Shown here: positions 7,697 to 16,255 of the stretch, piece after piece
Layout of the letters: each line of letters begins with the position of its first letter
Position numbering within the stretch: position 1 is the first letter of the stretch
Source of the DNA: Rhodopseudomonas infernalis
GTDB lineage: Bacteria; Pseudomonadota; Alphaproteobacteria; Rhizobiales; Xanthobacteraceae
Length of the DNA: 64,000 nucleotides
Assembly (NCBI RefSeq): GCF_022271405.1
Contig: NZ_JAJNAL010000012.1
Span: 62,001 to 126,000 of the forward strand
Direction: 5' to 3'
Made by a program: the position numbers and the translations under genes
Notes under the pieces: model-generated
Databases searched by the model: none
What the model saw: the letters and a program-made list of their open reading frames with translations, nothing else
Told to the model about the DNA's origin: nothing

Positions 7697-8132
7697 CAGG
7701 CAATCCGCCGCCTTGATTGACGTCACGTATCGGCGGGTTACGCCTTCGGCTAACCCGCCCTACATACCGTCCGAATGAGACTCCCTGCCCGCGTCGTCCT
7801 CACCCCTACCCTCTCTCGCACGCGGGAGAGAGGGCGCGCTGCGGCTTAGGGATGGTGATGGCTCGACGCGTGCAGCGCGGCTTTTTCGATTCGCTGCGGT
7901 GCAGTTTGACCTCGCTGTCGCAATTTGCACAACTAATTACGAAGGCGGAATTGACGCATCTTTCGACGACCTGACGCGATAGGCGAAGCAGAACTTTAAC
8001 TAGGCGTTCGGGTCTGATTGGGCCTGCAAGGCAAAAGAATTGACGATCGGCCACACACCAGCTACGCGACTTCTGCGTGCTCATCACGGCACGCGCATTT
8101 GAGTAGTTCACGGCAATTAGGGAGAGTAACTG
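7697..8132. repeat. Gene-free stretch with composite repeat B, copy 2
   Basis: Positions about 7700-7857 repeat the unit seen at 5070-5247: caatccgccgcc, tcacgtatcggcgggttacg, taacccgccctac, then ctgcccgcgtcgtcctcacc and the hairpin ccctctctcgc-acgc-gggagaggg. From 7858 to 8132 I see no gene or clear element other than the ribosome-binding site (ttagggagag) of the next gene. Confidence 0.7.
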
Positions 8133-8474
8133 ATGACCAGATATTATTCCCTCAGTGCGGCCCTCGTTCTGACGTCAGTCCTCGGAATCGGGTCTGCCTC
8201 CGCCGACAGCGTGCGTGCAGTGGTCAGCCTCGACGTCAAGTCCGGGAGTTCGACTCCGCTCAAGCTCGAACAGGAAGTCGGCTTCACGCCGAAAGAAGAC
8301 ACCATCACGGTCGAGGTCAGCGGCTACCGCTGCACGATGGGGTCTTCGACCCAGGGCTCGGTGTCGAAGGGATGCAACTATTCCATCGACATCACCGGCG
8401 CGGCACCGAAGGTCGTCGCCCGTGAAGCCAGCGGCGCCTGCATGAATGTGAAACCGGGCTGTGTCGCCAAGTAG
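8133..8474 (+). CDS. Small secreted protein of unknown function
   Basis: A 113-residue protein with a clear signal peptide (residues 1-24, cleaved after ...GIGSASA). The mature part (about 89 residues) has four cysteines (SGYRCTMG, KGCNYSID, GACMNVKPGC), enough for two disulfides, and alternating beta-strand character. It is preceded by a good Shine-Dalgarno (gggagag). It stands alone between two repeats. I do not recognise the family. Confidence 0.7.
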   Translation: MTRYYSLSAALVLTSVLGIGSASADSVRAVVSLDVKSGSSTPLKLEQEVGFTPKEDTITVEVSGYRCTMGSSTQGSVSKGCNYSIDITGAAPKVVAREASGACMNVKPGCVAK

Positions 8475-8486
8475 TTTTGGACGCGC

Positions 8487-8668
8487 GTCAGGCGGATGAG
8501 CGCAGCGTCGTCCGCCGCCTTTATCGATGTTACGCATCGGCGGGTTACGCCTTTGGCTGATCCGCCGATGAGTTTGTCTGGACGAAATTCCCTGCCCGCG
8601 TCGCCCTCACCTCGGCCCTCTCCCGCAAGCGGGAGAGGGGGCGCGTCGTGCTTGGGGAGAGGCAGCCC
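8487..8668. repeat. Composite dispersed repeat B, copy 3
   Basis: gcggatgagcgcagcgtcgtccgccgcc, then ttacgcatcggcgggttacg, ctgatccgcc, ccctgcccgcgtcgccctca and the perfect hairpin ccctctcccgc-aagc-gggagaggg followed by gcgcgtcgtgcttgggg. Confidence 0.75.
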
Positions 8669-8738
8669 GTTGGGCGAATAGAAACCGAATCTCCAGCGCG
8701 GTATCTTCCGGCAAAATTCGAACCGGGGCCACGATGGG

Positions 8739-9359
8739 ATGATTGAGGCGATCGTTGCGCGGGCACAGACGACCCGGAATGGTTTCAAGGATCTGCAGCT
8801 CGCAGCCGACGAGGTGATCGAAGTCGGCGATGTGGCGCGATCGAAAGACGTCGCGCTGCAGCTGCTGCGATCCGAGGTGCATCAGGCCCGATGTGTGGGA
8901 ACGTTCATCCTCGGGCGCCTGGCCGCCGGTGATCGCGATGCGCTCGCGGTTCTGAAACGACGGGTCAGTCAGGACGACGATTGGCGTGTGCAGGAAATCC
9001 TCGCCAAGGCGTTCGACCGGTTTTGCACGGACACCGGCTATCAGGCCGCGCTGCCGACCATCAGGGAGTGGTTGTCCGCGGCGTCCGCCAACACCCGGCG
9101 CGCCGTGACCGAGGGGCTGCGCATCTGGACCGGGCGTCCTTACTTTCGCGATCATCCAGAGGCCGCCGTCGCCCTGCTGGCGCCGCTCAGGACCGACGAT
9201 AGCGACTATCTGCGCAAATCGGTCGGCAATGCCCTGCGGGACATCAGCAAGAAGCATCCCGATCTCATCCGCAAGGAGGTCGCGACCTGGAGTCTGGATC
9301 AACCAGGCGTCCGGCAGGTCCATCAGCTGGCGACGAGGCTTCTGACGTCGGGCGGATGA
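8739..9359 (+). CDS. AlkD-like DNA alkylation repair HEAT-repeat protein
   Basis: A 206-residue all-helical protein with HEAT-like units (DVARSKDVALQLLRSE, VGTFILGRLAAGDRDALAVL, DWRVQEILAKAFDRFC, ANTRRAVTEGLRIWTGRP, DYLRKSVGNALRDISKKHP). The order and the W-R-VQE and RP-YF stretches resemble DNA alkylation repair proteins that excise alkylated bases by wrapping the duplex. The family's catalytic Asp and Trp positions cannot be fixed by eye, so a non-catalytic HEAT protein remains possible. Confidence 0.7.
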   Translation: MIEAIVARAQTTRNGFKDLQLAADEVIEVGDVARSKDVALQLLRSEVHQARCVGTFILGRLAAGDRDALAVLKRRVSQDDDWRVQEILAKAFDRFCTDTGYQAALPTIREWLSAASANTRRAVTEGLRIWTGRPYFRDHPEAAVALLAPLRTDDSDYLRKSVGNALRDISKKHPDLIRKEVATWSLDQPGVRQVHQLATRLLTSGG

Positions 9360-9406
9360 GCCCAGCGCCATCCGCCGTCTACATCTGCATTCGCAGCCGT
9401 GCGCCG

Positions 9407-10045
9407 CTAGGCGACCTTGTTGACCCCTGACGACGACGTGGAGTCGGCCGACGTGTACTTGGTCGCTGGGACGAGGAACGAGCGGAGGCCGGACTGTACG
9501 ATGATCCTGCCGTTCCTGCCGTCCTCGGTAGAGAGCTGGGCCTGGCCGAACATGATGACGTTCTTGTAGACGAGGCCGGTGCCCTCGCGGGTGATGCCGT
9601 TGATGACGGTCTTGACCTTCGCCTCGTTGCCGTTGATCGACAGCACGCGGAAGCTCGAGGTGCCCTGGGTGTCGTCGGAATGACCGCCCCAGCTGCCGAC
9701 CAGCGGATTGGTGTCGGCCGGCGACGCCTGCTTGTCGAGAAACGCCGCCGCCTTGCCGCCGCCGGAGGTGAACACCAGCGCGGCGGTCTTGCCGTCCTTG
9801 GTGCCGAACGTCACGTTGCCGAAGGTGATCGTGCCTTGTTCGACCTTGGCGATGCCGCGCTCGGTGCGTCCGTTGTGGGTGTATTCGATCTGCGCGCGGG
9901 CGCCGCGGATGTTGACCACCTTGAAGCCGACATCCTGATTTTTACCGGACCACTTGCCCTTCCACTCACCGACCAGACGGCTGAGGCCGTACATTCGCTC
10001 CGCGGCGGGCGAGATCTGGTTGGTGCTGGGTGAAATGACGGCCAT
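9407..10045 (-). CDS. Unknown protein made of two copies of a beta-rich domain
   Basis: A 212-residue protein with no signal peptide. Residues about 24-95 (LVGEWKGKWSG ... FKVVNIRGARAQIEYTHNGRTE ... ITFGNVTFGTKDGKTAALVFTSGG) and about 113-195 (LVGSWGGHSDD ... FRVLSINGNEAKVKTVINGIT ... VIMFGQAQLSTEDGRNGRIIVQSG) align strand by strand, so it is an internal duplication. The tail is Ser/Thr rich (SADSTSSSGVNKVA). The domain looks like a small beta-barrel of lipocalin/avidin style, but this is an inference. Monocistronic, flanked by 240 bases upstream of the tonB gene end. Confidence 0.65.
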   Translation of the reverse strand: MAVISPSTNQISPAAERMYGLSRLVGEWKGKWSGKNQDVGFKVVNIRGARAQIEYTHNGRTERGIAKVEQGTITFGNVTFGTKDGKTAALVFTSGGGKAAAFLDKQASPADTNPLVGSWGGHSDDTQGTSSFRVLSINGNEAKVKTVINGITREGTGLVYKNVIMFGQAQLSTEDGRNGRIIVQSGLRSFLVPATKYTSADSTSSSGVNKVA

Positions 10046-10284
10046 GGATTTCGCAATCCGTGTCTTCGAGCCGACTTGCGATCACGCAGGAGCGGCGCAA
10101 ACAATTCGCAACGCCCGGGAATATGCAGCAATTCTGCAACCCTAGATTGGTGTAGTTAAGAAGTCGTTAAAGCGCTCATTCCGCGTAGGCGACTGCTCCA
10201 TTCACGAACTATCAGGTCGGATGCATGGGCTGCGCTCGTGGCGGATCGACACGCGAGCCTCGCGCGCTGCTCACCCCAGAGTGC

Positions 10285-11183
10285 TCACCGGAGTGAGAAG
10301 TTCACCGGGACGGTGAAGCTCAGCGAGGTCTGAGTCATTTCGGGCGGGAAGGACGGCAGCGGCTGGGCGCGGTGGATCATGGCCATGGTCTCGGCGTCGA
10401 GCGCGGGGTGGCCGGAGGAGCGCGCGAGGCGGCTGCCGAGCACCTGGCCGCTGCGGCCGACGGTGAAGCTGAGCATCGCGGTGCCCTGCTCGCCGGCGGC
10501 TTTCGAGGCCGAGGGATATTGCTTGTAACGGGCCAGATGCGCGGCGAGGCGGTCGCGATAGGACGGCAGCGCGGCCGCCGCGGCGGCGCGGCCGGCCTGC
10601 GGCGAGGATTGTGGCGCCGCCTGACGCTCGGCCCGCGGCGCGGCCGTGCTCCGCGGTGCCGGCGGATCACGCGACTCCGGCTTTGGCTCGGCGCGCTTGC
10701 GCTTCGGCTCGTCGCGCGAGGTGCGCTTGGGCTCAGGCTTGGGCTTAGCGACCGGCTTTGCCTCGGGCTGCTTCGCCGCCTCGGCCTGCTTGGCCGGCGG
10801 CGGCAGCGCGACCTCGGGGGACGGCGCCACCGGGACGGGCTCGGCCTGCTGCAAGGCCTGCTGCGCGACTTGCGGCTGTGTCGGCTCGGTGTCGTGCGTC
10901 GGCCGATCCGGCTCGCTCACCTCCGGCGCCGGCTGCGCCTGCTGCATCGTCGGCCCCGGCGCCAGATCCTGCGGCTGGAGCGAGGGCGCGGCGGGGGCCG
11001 GCGACAGATCGACCATGATGGCCGGCATCTCGACGCCCGGCGGCGGGGCCTGCTGATACCAGGCGAGCGCGGCGGCGATCAGCAGCAGATGCGCCGCGAC
11101 GATCGCGATCGCCGACGCCAGCCATTGCGAGGCGCGGCCACGGCCGGGCTCGTCGTGCAGCGCGTAGGCGTTGGCCGGTTCAG

Positions 11184-11187
<4 letters not shown>
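10285..11187 (-). CDS. tonB: Energy transducer TonB
   Basis: A 300-residue TonB: short cytoplasmic head, one membrane helix (about residues 20-42, LASAIAIVAAHLLLIAAALAWY), a long Pro/Lys/Glu-rich periplasmic spacer (about 60-205) and a C-terminal TonB domain (SYRDRLAAHLARYKQYPSAS ... GTAMLSFTVGRSGQVLGSRL ... TVPVNFSLR). It passes the proton-motive force from ExbBD to outer-membrane receptors such as the siderophore receptor encoded at 36-38 kb. Its start overlaps the exbD stop by four bases; it is the last gene of exbB-exbD-tonB. Confidence 0.93.
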
Positions 11188-11624
<437 letters not shown>

Positions 11625-11627
11625 CGC

Positions 11628-12428
11628 CTACTCCGCAGCCCGCGCCATCAGCCGCGCCGAACGGCCGCGATCGCGGCTGACCAGCAGCAGCACCTGCGCC
11701 GAGGCGTCGCCGAGCAGCGCGCGATAATTCGCGATCTGACGGACCAGGTAGTTGTAGATCACCACCGCCGGCACCGCGGCGACGAGGCCGAGCGCGGTGG
11801 CGAGCAGCGCCTCGGCGATGCCCGGCGCCACCACGGCGAGATTAGTTGTGTGCGCTTCGGAGATGCCGATGAAGGCGTTCATGATGCCCCACACCGTGCC
11901 GAACAGCCCGACGAACGGCGCCACCGCGCCGATGGTGGCGAGGATGCCGGTGCCGCGCGCGATCTTGCGCGACATCGCCGCTTCAGTGCGCTCCAGCCGC
12001 AGCGCGACGCGCTCCTTGAAGTCGTCGTCGAAATTCCAGCCCGAGAGCTGCGCTTCGCGCGTCGCGGTCTGGATCAACTGGCCGACGCCGTCCTGCGCCT
12101 CGGTGCCGCGCAGCTCGGCCAGCGTGGTATCGGCCTCGAGCGTCGCCAGCGCAGCGCGGGCGCCCTCGGTCTCGCGGCGCAGCTCGATGGTCTTCGACAG
12201 CCACACCGTCCAGGTCGCCAGCGACGCGACCGCGAGACCGGCCATCACCACCTGCACGACGATATCGGCACTGGTGAACATCCCCCACGGCGACAGATCG
12301 CGCGGCAGCGTCGCCAGCGCGCTCGCCGCTTCAGCATCCGCTCCGCCGATCAGCAGCAGCGCTGCGGCGGCGAGGCCGAGCGACGCGGGCTTGGGGATCA
12401 TCGGGGCAATGCGGAACTGCGACATCAT
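11628..12428 (-). CDS. exbB: Biopolymer transport protein ExbB
   Basis: A 266-residue MotA/TolQ/ExbB-family proton channel. An N-terminal hydrophobic leader (SLGLAAAALLLIGGADAEAA) precedes three membrane helices: about 55-75, 155-177 (GILATIGAVAPFVGLFGTVWGIMNAF) and 190-215 (ALLATALGLVAAVPAVVIYNYLV). The GTVWGIMNAF and ALLATALGLVAAVPAV motifs are diagnostic. First gene of the exbB-exbD-tonB operon; no regulator or Fur-box sequence could be picked out upstream. Confidence 0.95.
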   Translation of the reverse strand: MMSQFRIAPMIPKPASLGLAAAALLLIGGADAEAASALATLPRDLSPWGMFTSADIVVQVVMAGLAVASLATWTVWLSKTIELRRETEGARAALATLEADTTLAELRGTEAQDGVGQLIQTATREAQLSGWNFDDDFKERVALRLERTEAAMSRKIARGTGILATIGAVAPFVGLFGTVWGIMNAFIGISEAHTTNLAVVAPGIAEALLATALGLVAAVPAVVIYNYLVRQIANYRALLGDASAQVLLLVSRDRGRSARLMARAAE

Positions 12429-12731
12429 CCACTTTCGGCGGGCAATTTCGAGCCGCGACCTATCGCACGGATCGGCTGAGCGAAAAAATCAAATCTGGCC
12501 GGCGCTTGCCGGCAGAAGCCCACGGCGTCGCACACTCGCGCGCGGGGCGGTTTGTTCTGCCTCAAAGCAGCGCACCGGGCTCTTCCCGTCGAAAGTTGAA
12601 CGGCCGCGCCGCGGGGCGGAATATGGCCGCTATGGCGCAGCAGATCGGATTTGCGGACGCGCCGGCGACCTGCCAGACTATCTGGAACAACAACCGGCCT
12701 CACGCCGGTACAACAAGAAACGGGAGGATGC
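12429..12731. other. Divergent intergenic region, exbB / crotonase
   Basis: About 300 bases between divergent operons. I see the inverted repeat ggccggcgc-ttgc-cggc near 12496-12512 and the ribosome-binding site gggaggatgc before the crotonase, but no convincing promoter box, Fur site or small gene. Confidence 0.5.
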
Positions 12732-13580
12732 ATGGGCGGCTTCGAGACCCTCGTTGTCGAACGTCCCGATCCGGCGATTGCGCGGATCGTGATGAACCGG
12801 CCGGAGGCGCGCAACGCGCAAAATCTGCAGATGACCTACGACCTCAACGCCGCGTTCGACGACGCGGTGCAGGACGACGGCGTCAAGGTCATCATCCTCG
12901 CCGGCAACGGCCCGCATTTCTCCGCCGGCCACGATCTGCGCGCCACCACCAAGAACGAAGCCGGCATCGACTTTCCGCCGGTCGGCGCCTGGGGCGGCTT
13001 TCGCGAGCCGGGCGCGCACGGCCGGATGGCGCGCGAGCAGGAGATCTATCTGCAGATCACACGGCGCTGGCGCAATCTCGCCAAGCCGACCATCGCCGAA
13101 GTGCACGGCAAGTGCATCGCCGGCGGGCTGATGCTGGCCTGGGCCTGCGACCTGATCGTCGCCGCCGATAGTGCCGAGTTCTGCGACCCGGTGGTGACGA
13201 TGGGCGTGTGCGGCGTCGAGTGGTTCGTGCACCCGTGGGAGCTCGGCCCGCGCAAGGCCAAGGAGCTGCTATTCACCGCCGATAGCTGGAGCGCACAAGA
13301 CGGCTATCAGCTCGGCATGGTCAACCATGTGGTGCCCGCCGCCGAACTATCAGCTTTCACCCTGGCGCTCGCGCAGCGCATCGCGGCGAAGCCGGCCTTC
13401 GCGCTGAAGATGACCAAGGAAGCGGTCAACCGCTCGGTCGATATTCAGGGCCAGCCGGCCGCGATCGATCAGGCGTTCGCGCTGCATCAGCTTTGTCACG
13501 CTCACAATCTGCAGGAGTTTGGAATGATCGTCGATCCGTCGGGACTGCATCCGTCGGTACGCAAGCAAGTGAAGGTGTAA
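12732..13580 (+). CDS. Crotonase-superfamily protein (enoyl-CoA hydratase-like) lacking the usual catalytic glutamates
   Basis: A 282-residue crotonase fold protein. The CoA/oxyanion-hole loops are present (HFSAGHDLRATTK near residue 60 and HGKCIAGGLMLAWACDLIVA near 125). At the two hydratase glutamate positions, however, it has Met (GGLMLA instead of GGCELA) and Val (FCDPVVTMG instead of FGQPEI). It belongs to the branch with GVEWFVHPWELGPRKAKELL. It starts a three-gene operon with two acyl-CoA dehydrogenases (gaps of 3 and 18 bases), implying a CoA-thioester pathway. The exact reaction cannot be stated. Confidence 0.8.
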   Translation: MGGFETLVVERPDPAIARIVMNRPEARNAQNLQMTYDLNAAFDDAVQDDGVKVIILAGNGPHFSAGHDLRATTKNEAGIDFPPVGAWGGFREPGAHGRMAREQEIYLQITRRWRNLAKPTIAEVHGKCIAGGLMLAWACDLIVAADSAEFCDPVVTMGVCGVEWFVHPWELGPRKAKELLFTADSWSAQDGYQLGMVNHVVPAAELSAFTLALAQRIAAKPAFALKMTKEAVNRSVDIQGQPAAIDQAFALHQLCHAHNLQEFGMIVDPSGLHPSVRKQVKV

Positions 13581-13583
13581 GCG

Positions 13584-14720
13584 ATGGATCTCACGCCCAG
13601 TGACGAACAGCGGCTGCTGCGCGAAAGCGTCGACCGCTTCATCGCCGAGACCTACACGGCCAAGCTTCGCGAGCACAACGCCAAGGAGCCGTACGGCTTC
13701 AGCGAAGGAATTTGGAAGCAGTTCGCCGATCTCGGCTGGCTGGCGCTGCCGCTGCCCGAACAGCACGGCGGCATCGGCGGCGGCGCGATCGAGGTCGGCA
13801 TCCTGATGGAAGCGTTCGGCCGCGGCCTCGTCAGCGAGCCGTATCTGTCAACCGTGGTGCTCGGCGCCGGCCTCGTCGCCGAACATGCCCGCGACGAGCA
13901 GAAGGCAGCGCTGCTGCCGCAGATCGCCGAAGGCACGCTGCGGCTGGCTTTCGCTCATGCGGAGCGCGCCGCGCGCGCAAACCTGTCGCGCGTCGACACC
14001 ACGGCGCGCAAGGACGGCGATCACTACGTGCTGGATGGCGCCAAGGTCGCGGTGCTGGACGGCGCTGCCGCGGATCAGTTGATCGTCTCGGCGCGGCTGG
14101 CGAATAACGGCAGCGGCTCGCTGCGCCTCTTTCTGGTGCCGCGCGACGCGGCCGGCCTGACGCTCGCCGACTATCCGCGGCTCGGCGGCGGGCGGGCCTG
14201 CAATCTGACGCTGGAGAATGTGCGCGTGCCGGCGGAGGCGATGCTCGGCGGCGACTGCGACGCGTATCCGGCGATCGAGGCCGTCGTCGATCGCGCCCTC
14301 GCCGCAATGTCGGCCGAAGCCGTCGGCATGATGCAAACGCTGACCGACAAGACACTCGACTACACCAAAGTTCGAAAGCAGTTCGGCCGGCCGCTCGCCG
14401 CCAATCAGGTGATCCGGCATCGCCTCACCGACATGTCGGTGCAGGTCGATGAAGCGCGCTCGATGGCGCTGCGTGCGGCGCTGAAGGCCGACGCGGATTC
14501 CGCCGAGCGCGGCCGCGCCGCCTCCGGCGCCAAGGCCAAGATCGGCAAGGGCGCGCGCTTCGTCGCCGAGCAGTCGGTGCAGCTGCACGGCGGCATGGGC
14601 GTCACCGAGGAGCTCGACGTCGGCGCGTATTTCAAACGTCTGCTGGCGTTCGAGACGCTGTTCGGCGGCAGCACCCATCATTATCGCCGCCACGCCGCGC
14701 TCAGCGGCCGGCCTGTTTAA
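13584..14720 (+). CDS. Acyl-CoA dehydrogenase, smaller subunit type (PimD-like)
   Basis: A 378-residue FAD-dependent acyl-CoA dehydrogenase, three bases after the crotonase gene. Middle-domain flavin motifs (LRLAFAHAERAARAN, VLDGAKVAVLDGAAADQLIV) are diverged, while the C-terminal helical domain keeps DYTKVRKQFGRPLAANQVIRH and QLHGGMGVTEELDVGAYFKR. At the position of the medium-chain enzyme's catalytic Glu it has FGGST, not YEGT. The 378/398-residue pairing resembles the PimD/PimC dehydrogenase of R. palustris dicarboxylate degradation, so a heterodimer with the next gene is plausible. Confidence 0.85.
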   Translation: MDLTPSDEQRLLRESVDRFIAETYTAKLREHNAKEPYGFSEGIWKQFADLGWLALPLPEQHGGIGGGAIEVGILMEAFGRGLVSEPYLSTVVLGAGLVAEHARDEQKAALLPQIAEGTLRLAFAHAERAARANLSRVDTTARKDGDHYVLDGAKVAVLDGAAADQLIVSARLANNGSGSLRLFLVPRDAAGLTLADYPRLGGGRACNLTLENVRVPAEAMLGGDCDAYPAIEAVVDRALAAMSAEAVGMMQTLTDKTLDYTKVRKQFGRPLAANQVIRHRLTDMSVQVDEARSMALRAALKADADSAERGRAASGAKAKIGKGARFVAEQSVQLHGGMGVTEELDVGAYFKRLLAFETLFGGSTHHYRRHAALSGRPV

Positions 14721-14738
14721 CCAAAGCGAGGCATCGAC

Positions 14739-15935
14739 ATGGACATGACCTTCGGCGATTCCGAGCTCGCCTTTCAGCAGGAAGTCCGCGACTTCATCGC
14801 GGCCAATCTGACGCCCGACATGAAGCGGGCGGAATCGCTCAACGCCTCCGTGTTCTCCGAGCCGGAGGCCGGCGTGCCGTGGCAGCGCGCCCTCAACGCC
14901 AAGGGCTGGGGCGCGCCGGGCTGGCCGGTCGAATATGGCGGCACCGGCTGGACGCCGGCGCAGCGCTGGATTTTTGAGACCGAATGCGCTCACGCAGGAG
15001 TTCCGAGCCCGACGCCGATGGGCGTCAAGATGGTCGGGCCGGTGATCATCGGCTTCGGTTCGCCGGAGCAGAAGAACTACTTCCTGCCGCGGATTCTGTC
15101 CTGCGAGGATTATTGGTGCCAGGGCTATTCGGAGCCGGGCTCCGGCTCGGACCTGTCGTCGCTGAAGACCCGCGCGGTGCGCGACGGCGACGAATACGTC
15201 ATCAACGGCACCAAGATCTGGACCACCCACGCGCACAACGCCAACATGATGTTCGCGCTGGTGCGCACCAGCGACGAGCCGCGGCAGCAGGACGGCATCA
15301 GCTTCGTCCTGATCGACATGAAGAGCCCCGGCATCACCATCCGCCCGATCCTGACGATCGGCGGCGACCACGAAGTCAACCAGGTGTTCTTCGACGACGT
15401 CCGGATTTCGGCGTCGAACCTGGTCGGCGAGGAAGGCAAGGGCTGGACCTACGGCAAGTACTTACTGGAGTTCGAGCGCGGCTCCGGCATCGCCTCGGCC
15501 AAGCTCCGCAAGGCGCTGCACCGGACGGCGGCGTTCGCCGAGTCGGATGCGACCGGCCGGGCGATCGAGGATCCTGACATCGCGATCCGGATGTCGGAGG
15601 CCGAGGTCGATATCGACGCGCTGGAAATGACCGAGCTGCGGGTGCTGTCGGCGTTGCAGAACGGCCAGAATCCCGGCGCGGTGTCGTCGATCCTCAAGCT
15701 GCGCACCAGCGAGATCTATCAGGCGGTAAGCCGGCTCGGCGTCGACGTCATCGGCACCGACGGCCTGTATGTCGAACCGACCCGCCCGCTGCACCGCCTC
15801 AACGCCCCACCGGCGATTCCCGAGGACGAACTTGCCGTGATGCCGACACATCTCAACGGCCGCGCCTACACCATCTTCGGCGGTACCTCCGAGATCCAGC
15901 GCGACATCATCAGCAAGCTGGTGCTGGGGCTGTAG
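14739..15935 (+). CDS. Acyl-CoA dehydrogenase, larger subunit type (PimC-like)
   Basis: A 398-residue acyl-CoA dehydrogenase. The flavin-binding signature is well kept (CQGYSEPGSGSDLSSLKTRA, then YVINGTKIWTTHAHNANMM), as is the C-terminal GRAYTIFGGTSEIQRDIISK. The canonical YEGT catalytic position reads FGGT, so the base must lie elsewhere, as in some long-chain or subunit-paired enzymes, or be provided by the partner. Last gene of the crotonase-dehydrogenase operon. The substrate is not evident; a branched or dicarboxylic acyl-CoA is a guess from the PimC/PimD likeness. Confidence 0.87.
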   Translation: MDMTFGDSELAFQQEVRDFIAANLTPDMKRAESLNASVFSEPEAGVPWQRALNAKGWGAPGWPVEYGGTGWTPAQRWIFETECAHAGVPSPTPMGVKMVGPVIIGFGSPEQKNYFLPRILSCEDYWCQGYSEPGSGSDLSSLKTRAVRDGDEYVINGTKIWTTHAHNANMMFALVRTSDEPRQQDGISFVLIDMKSPGITIRPILTIGGDHEVNQVFFDDVRISASNLVGEEGKGWTYGKYLLEFERGSGIASAKLRKALHRTAAFAESDATGRAIEDPDIAIRMSEAEVDIDALEMTELRVLSALQNGQNPGAVSSILKLRTSEIYQAVSRLGVDVIGTDGLYVEPTRPLHRLNAPPAIPEDELAVMPTHLNGRAYTIFGGTSEIQRDIISKLVLGL

Positions 15936-16255
15936 GCCACGCCGTCATTGCGAGCGAAGCGAAGCAATCCACAGCCGCATTGCACGGCGCTGGATTGCTT
16001 CGTCGGTTCGCTCCTCGCAATGACGGATCAATGATCGATGCGATCCGGCCTCTCCAAAGGGACTACGCCCGTATCCACAGGAGCCCGGCGCAGCCGGGCG
16101 TCTCGAAGGATCAAACCACAGGTGCCAGCGGCCCAAGGTTCGAGACGGCGCTGCGCGCCTCCTCACCATGAGGTTTTGCTGGAGGTGCCGCATCTCTTGA
16201 AAACAAAAATGCCCGGCGCGAGGCCGGGCATTTGCGTTTGCAGCGGTGAGCCGGA
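15936..16255. repeat. Convergent intergenic region with an 81-bp palindromic repeat (C, copy 1)
   Basis: At 15944-16024 lies gtcattgcgagcgaagcgaa ... ttcgctcctcgcaatgac, with inverted ends; the same 81-base element recurs at 44444-44524. From about 16060 to 16180 there is a second degraded repeat (ccggcgcagccgggcg ... ttcgagacggcgctgcgcgc ... cctcaccatgaggt). No gene is present. A terminator for the leftward operon follows at 16207. Confidence 0.8.
16207..16233 (-). terminator. Rho-independent terminator of the leftward liv operon
   Basis: AAATGCCCGGC-GCGAG-GCCGGGCATTT is a perfect 11-bp stem with a 5-base loop. On the minus strand it is followed by a T-rich run (atttttgttttc). It lies 23 bases past the stop codon of the substrate-binding protein gene. 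Confidence 0.9.

Noticed and set aside
13848-15371. 507-codon minus-strand frame
   Set aside because: Antisense to the two acyl-CoA dehydrogenase genes; no recognisable motifs and typical shadow composition.
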